This document shows, one piece after another, positions 5,739-7,343 of a stretch of DNA of 7,343 bases. A program made the translations under genes and the position numbers. The first letter of the stretch is position 1. Each line of letters opens with the position of its first letter. Source of the DNA: Nanobdellota archaeon (GTDB lineage: Archaea; Nanobdellota; Nanobdellia; Woesearchaeales; JAGLGH01); NCBI GenBank assembly GCA_023144115.1, contig JAGLGH010000087.1, positions 1 through 7,343 of the forward strand. Direction: 5' to 3'. The notes beneath the pieces are model-generated. The model was not told the origin of the DNA, searched no databases, and worked only from the letters and a program-made list of their open reading frames with translations.

Positions 5739-6719
5739 ATGAAGACCTTATTCCTTGTTTCAAAACAGGATATTGAACTTGCTAAGGATGAAGTACTGGC
5801 TCTTGCAAAGCCTAAAGAATCTTTCTTAGATCAGAATCTTCTCATAATTGACAAGAAGATTGATATAGGAAGACTAAGCAAAAGGCTGGCTTACACAAGG
5901 AAGATATACAGATTGTTGTTCTATACAGGATGGGAGAATCTCCTGCCTTTGCTTGAGAGATTTCCATGGAAAAAAGTCTATGAAGAGAACTTCATCCTGA
6001 GGATATCCAATCTGTGCAGGAAAAAGCTGCCTAAAGATTATAATGAGAAAATGCTGGCAGGTTATGTGTGGCGGGGAGTTGACAATCCAAAAGTGAGACT
6101 CAAAGATGCTAAGACAAGCATTGAACTATTTTTCACAAAGGATAATGTCTATTGCGCAAAGCTGATCCATAAAATAGAAGGAGGATTTGAAGAAAGAAAA
6201 GCGCATAAGAGACCTAAGCTGCATCCGACTGCAATGCACCCAAAGCTTGCAAGAGCAATGATTAATCTCACAGGCATAAAAAGTGGAGTGATTCTTGATC
6301 CATTTTGCGGAAGCGGAGGGATATTGATTGAAGCTGCGCTGATGGGCATGAAGCCAATAGGTTTTGATATAGATGAAAATATGCTGGCAAGAGCTAAGGT
6401 GAATCTGGACCATTTTAGTATAAAAGGGTATGAACTTAAACAGAATGATGCTACAAGATTCAGGATAAATATTGATTATGCAGTCACAGATCTCCCCTAT
6501 GGCCTGAACTCGAAAGCAGAAGAATTGAACAACTTGTATACAAGATTTCTCAACAATCTTCATAAAAGGCTCAGAAAAAAAGCAGCAGTATCATTCCCTG
6601 ATTTTATAGATTACAAGCGAATAGTCGAAAGAAGTGGGTTTAGAATTGAAAAAGACTATGATTATTATCTACATAAATCATTATCAAAGAAGATAATTGT
6701 GATAAAAAAAATTCAGTGA
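5739..6719 (+). CDS. trmG10: tRNA (guanine-N2) methyltransferase, TrmG10/Trm11 family
   Basis: The archaeal family uses S-adenosylmethionine to form m2G and m2,2G at position 10 of tRNA in the cytosol. The 326 residues match the usual length of about 330. Residues 1 to about 155 fit the N-terminal ferredoxin-like and THUMP region that grips the tRNA, including VWRGVDNPKVRLKDA (110-124), which resembles the conserved THUMP core. The Rossmann methyltransferase domain follows: the pre-motif RPKLHPTAMHPKLAR (158-172), SAM-binding motif I DPFCGSGGILIEA (187-199), the acidic GFDID (208-212), NDATRF (236-241), and catalytic motif IV DLPYG (251-255). Motif IV has leucine where the general N-methyltransferase pattern has proline (D-P-P-Y). 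The m2G10 assignment is by family; the related Trm11 role is the same position. It converges on sepF with a gap of 12 bases. Confidence 0.9.
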   Translation: MKTLFLVSKQDIELAKDEVLALAKPKESFLDQNLLIIDKKIDIGRLSKRLAYTRKIYRLLFYTGWENLLPLLERFPWKKVYEENFILRISNLCRKKLPKDYNEKMLAGYVWRGVDNPKVRLKDAKTSIELFFTKDNVYCAKLIHKIEGGFEERKAHKRPKLHPTAMHPKLARAMINLTGIKSGVILDPFCGSGGILIEAALMGMKPIGFDIDENMLARAKVNLDHFSIKGYELKQNDATRFRINIDYAVTDLPYGLNSKAEELNNLYTRFLNNLHKRLRKKAAVSFPDFIDYKRIVERSGFRIEKDYDYYLHKSLSKKIIVIKKIQ

Positions 6720-6731
6720 GAAATTATATTA

Positions 6732-7181
6732 TTAATCACTGTTTTCAATCTCTTCTACTCCTGGTGAAGATGTAATTTCAGAAGCCTCTGTTTTTGAAGA
6801 CTTATTTTTTGCATCTTTTGCTTTGTATATCTCTGCAAAAGAAGGAGCAATAACAATGTAATCTTCTCCGAATCCAGCAATTTCACCGTCAACTGCATCA
6901 CATGTCTTCTTGAGCTTGTTTATTGACCTTTTAAGCTCTACTATATCCTTATCCTTAAGCGGCTTGATATTTATCAGGCAGATTGTACTGGCGTGCCTTA
7001 GCGCATTAAGAATAGGTTTTGTATCCTCAAAATCCTTAAGAGAAAAAGGCCGGATTATAATCTTTGTACTTACCCTAGGATGCTCAGTATCAAGCTCAAC
7101 ATATTCCTCTTCACTATCTCCATAAAGGTCCTCCTCCTGAGGACTCTGTAATGTCTCTTTTATTTTTGAAAACAATCCCAT
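6732..7181 (-). CDS. sepF: Archaeal SepF, FtsZ membrane anchor
   Basis: In archaea with FtsZ, SepF ties the FtsZ ring to the cytoplasmic face of the membrane at the division site. The 149-residue protein starts with the typical amphipathic membrane-binding helix MGLFSKIKETL (1-11), followed by an acidic linker (about 15-34) that includes EEEYVELD (24-31). The SepF core (DUF552) spans about 38-119 and contains KIIIRPFSLKD (40-50), the ICLINIKPL strand (67-75), and the GEIAGFGEDYIVIAP segment (99-113) that forms the dimer or FtsZ-binding sheet in known structures. Beyond the core is a polar tail (120-149) rich in K, S, T and E, probably disordered; many SepF proteins end soon after the core. 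ftsZ is not in the window. Unlike its neighbours, the gene has a leader with a strong Shine-Dalgarno sequence. Confidence 0.9.
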   Translation of the reverse strand: MGLFSKIKETLQSPQEEDLYGDSEEEYVELDTEHPRVSTKIIIRPFSLKDFEDTKPILNALRHASTICLINIKPLKDKDIVELKRSINKLKKTCDAVDGEIAGFGEDYIVIAPSFAEIYKAKDAKNKSSKTEASEITSSPGVEEIENSD

Positions 7182-7187
7182 CTTAAA

Positions 7188-7194
7188 CCCCTCC
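7188..7194 (-). promoter_or_regulatory. Strong Shine-Dalgarno site of sepF
   Basis: The minus strand reads GGAGGGG, with GGAGG placed 8 bases before the ATG at 7181. It matches the anti-Shine-Dalgarno end of archaeal 16S rRNA and fixes the start codon. No other gene in the window has such a site, which makes it notable. Confidence 0.8.
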
Positions 7195-7242
7195 AGTTTG
7201 ATTAGTAAAAATCTGATTTATTAAATAATATTAAAGATGCAC

Positions 7243-7260
7243 ATATATAAAACTTTCTGT
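7243..7260 (-). promoter_or_regulatory. BRE/TATA promoter of sepF
   Basis: On the minus strand ACAGAAAGTTTTATATAT combines a BRE-like GAAAG and a strong TATA box centred near 7248. Transcription would start near 7222, giving a leader of about 40 bases that contains the Shine-Dalgarno site. A weaker TATA-like TTTAATAA (7219-7226, minus) lies closer, but it would start the RNA at or inside the Shine-Dalgarno region. Confidence 0.6.
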
Positions 7261-7343
7261 TTTTATTGTTTATAAAATATGAAATACTTTATGAACATCA
7301 GAAAATGTTACAATCTGAATTAATTCTTAAATAGTTGGAGAAC
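7261..7343. other. AT-rich right edge, no gene supported
   Basis: This stretch upstream of the sepF promoter contains only a 14-codon ATG frame on the plus strand (7279-7323) and short TATA-like runs. It may hold the promoter of a gene that starts beyond the window, pointing right, but nothing seen here decides it. Confidence 0.4.

Noticed and set aside
6126..6563. 145-codon minus-strand frame inside the tRNA methyltransferase gene
   Set aside because: It lies entirely opposite conserved methyltransferase motifs and is a shadow frame.
7294..7309. AACAT...ATGTT inverted repeat upstream of sepF
   Set aside because: Five-base arms in AT-rich DNA are expected by chance.
7279..7323. 14-codon plus-strand ATG frame after TATA-like sequence
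   Set aside because: Too short to support, and the nearby BRE/TATA orientation favours the sepF promoter on the minus strand.
7321..7333. Possible promoter for a rightward gene beyond the edge (CTTAAATA)
   Set aside because: The BRE half is weak and the gene it would serve is not in the window.
1..7343. Defence, CRISPR, toxin-antitoxin or mobile-element system
   Set aside because: No repeat array, transposase, nuclease, integrase or paired small genes were seen; the recognisable genes are housekeeping functions.

Overview
The window is AT-rich archaeal DNA, most likely from an uncultured DPANN lineage such as the Woesearchaeota/Pacearchaeota group. The archaeal call rests on several independent signs. 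Nearly every gene has a BRE/TATA promoter 26-30 bases before its ATG. There is a SepF cell-division protein with archaeal features, a TrmG10-type THUMP-methyltransferase of tRNA, and a surface protein ending in a PEF-type sorting tail. The lineage call is inference: short compact genes, a phosphoglycerate kinase with bacterial-type motifs and several unrecognised membrane and coiled-coil proteins fit DPANN, but nothing here fixes the taxon.

Layout from left to right. Positions 1-186 hold the C-terminus of a secreted or surface protein (+). Positions 187-336 are an intergenic stretch with an unusually GC-rich block and a perfect 12-bp palindrome that merges into the promoter of the next gene. 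Positions 337-1584 encode a 415-residue coiled-coil protein of unknown function (+). It converges on phosphoglycerate kinase (1592-2779, -). Next come a YfcE/MJ0936-like phosphodiesterase (2872-3357, -) and a small orphan gene with different codon use (3404-3778, -). A divergent promoter region then leads to a cysteine-containing membrane protein (3889-4542, +), which overlaps tail to tail with an MFS transporter (4519-5655, -). A very compact divergent promoter separates the transporter from the tRNA methyltransferase (5739-6719, +), which converges on sepF (6732-7181, -). The right edge (7182-7343) holds the sepF leader and promoter and then AT-rich sequence without a supported gene.

Almost every gene appears to be its own transcription unit, and I see no multi-gene pathway operon. 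The genes are a mix of housekeeping functions: central carbon metabolism (pgk), tRNA modification (trmG10), cell division (sepF), transport (MFS), a metallophosphoesterase, and surface or membrane proteins. The most coherent signal is in expression. Seven of eight promoters predict leaderless mRNAs, while sepF alone has a leader of about 40 nt with a strong Shine-Dalgarno sequence.

I found no CRISPR array, transposase, toxin-antitoxin pair, defence cassette, rRNA or convincing tRNA. The best candidates for something undescribed are the intergenic element at 187-308, the coiled-coil protein with a SepF-like N-terminal helix, and the six-cysteine membrane protein.
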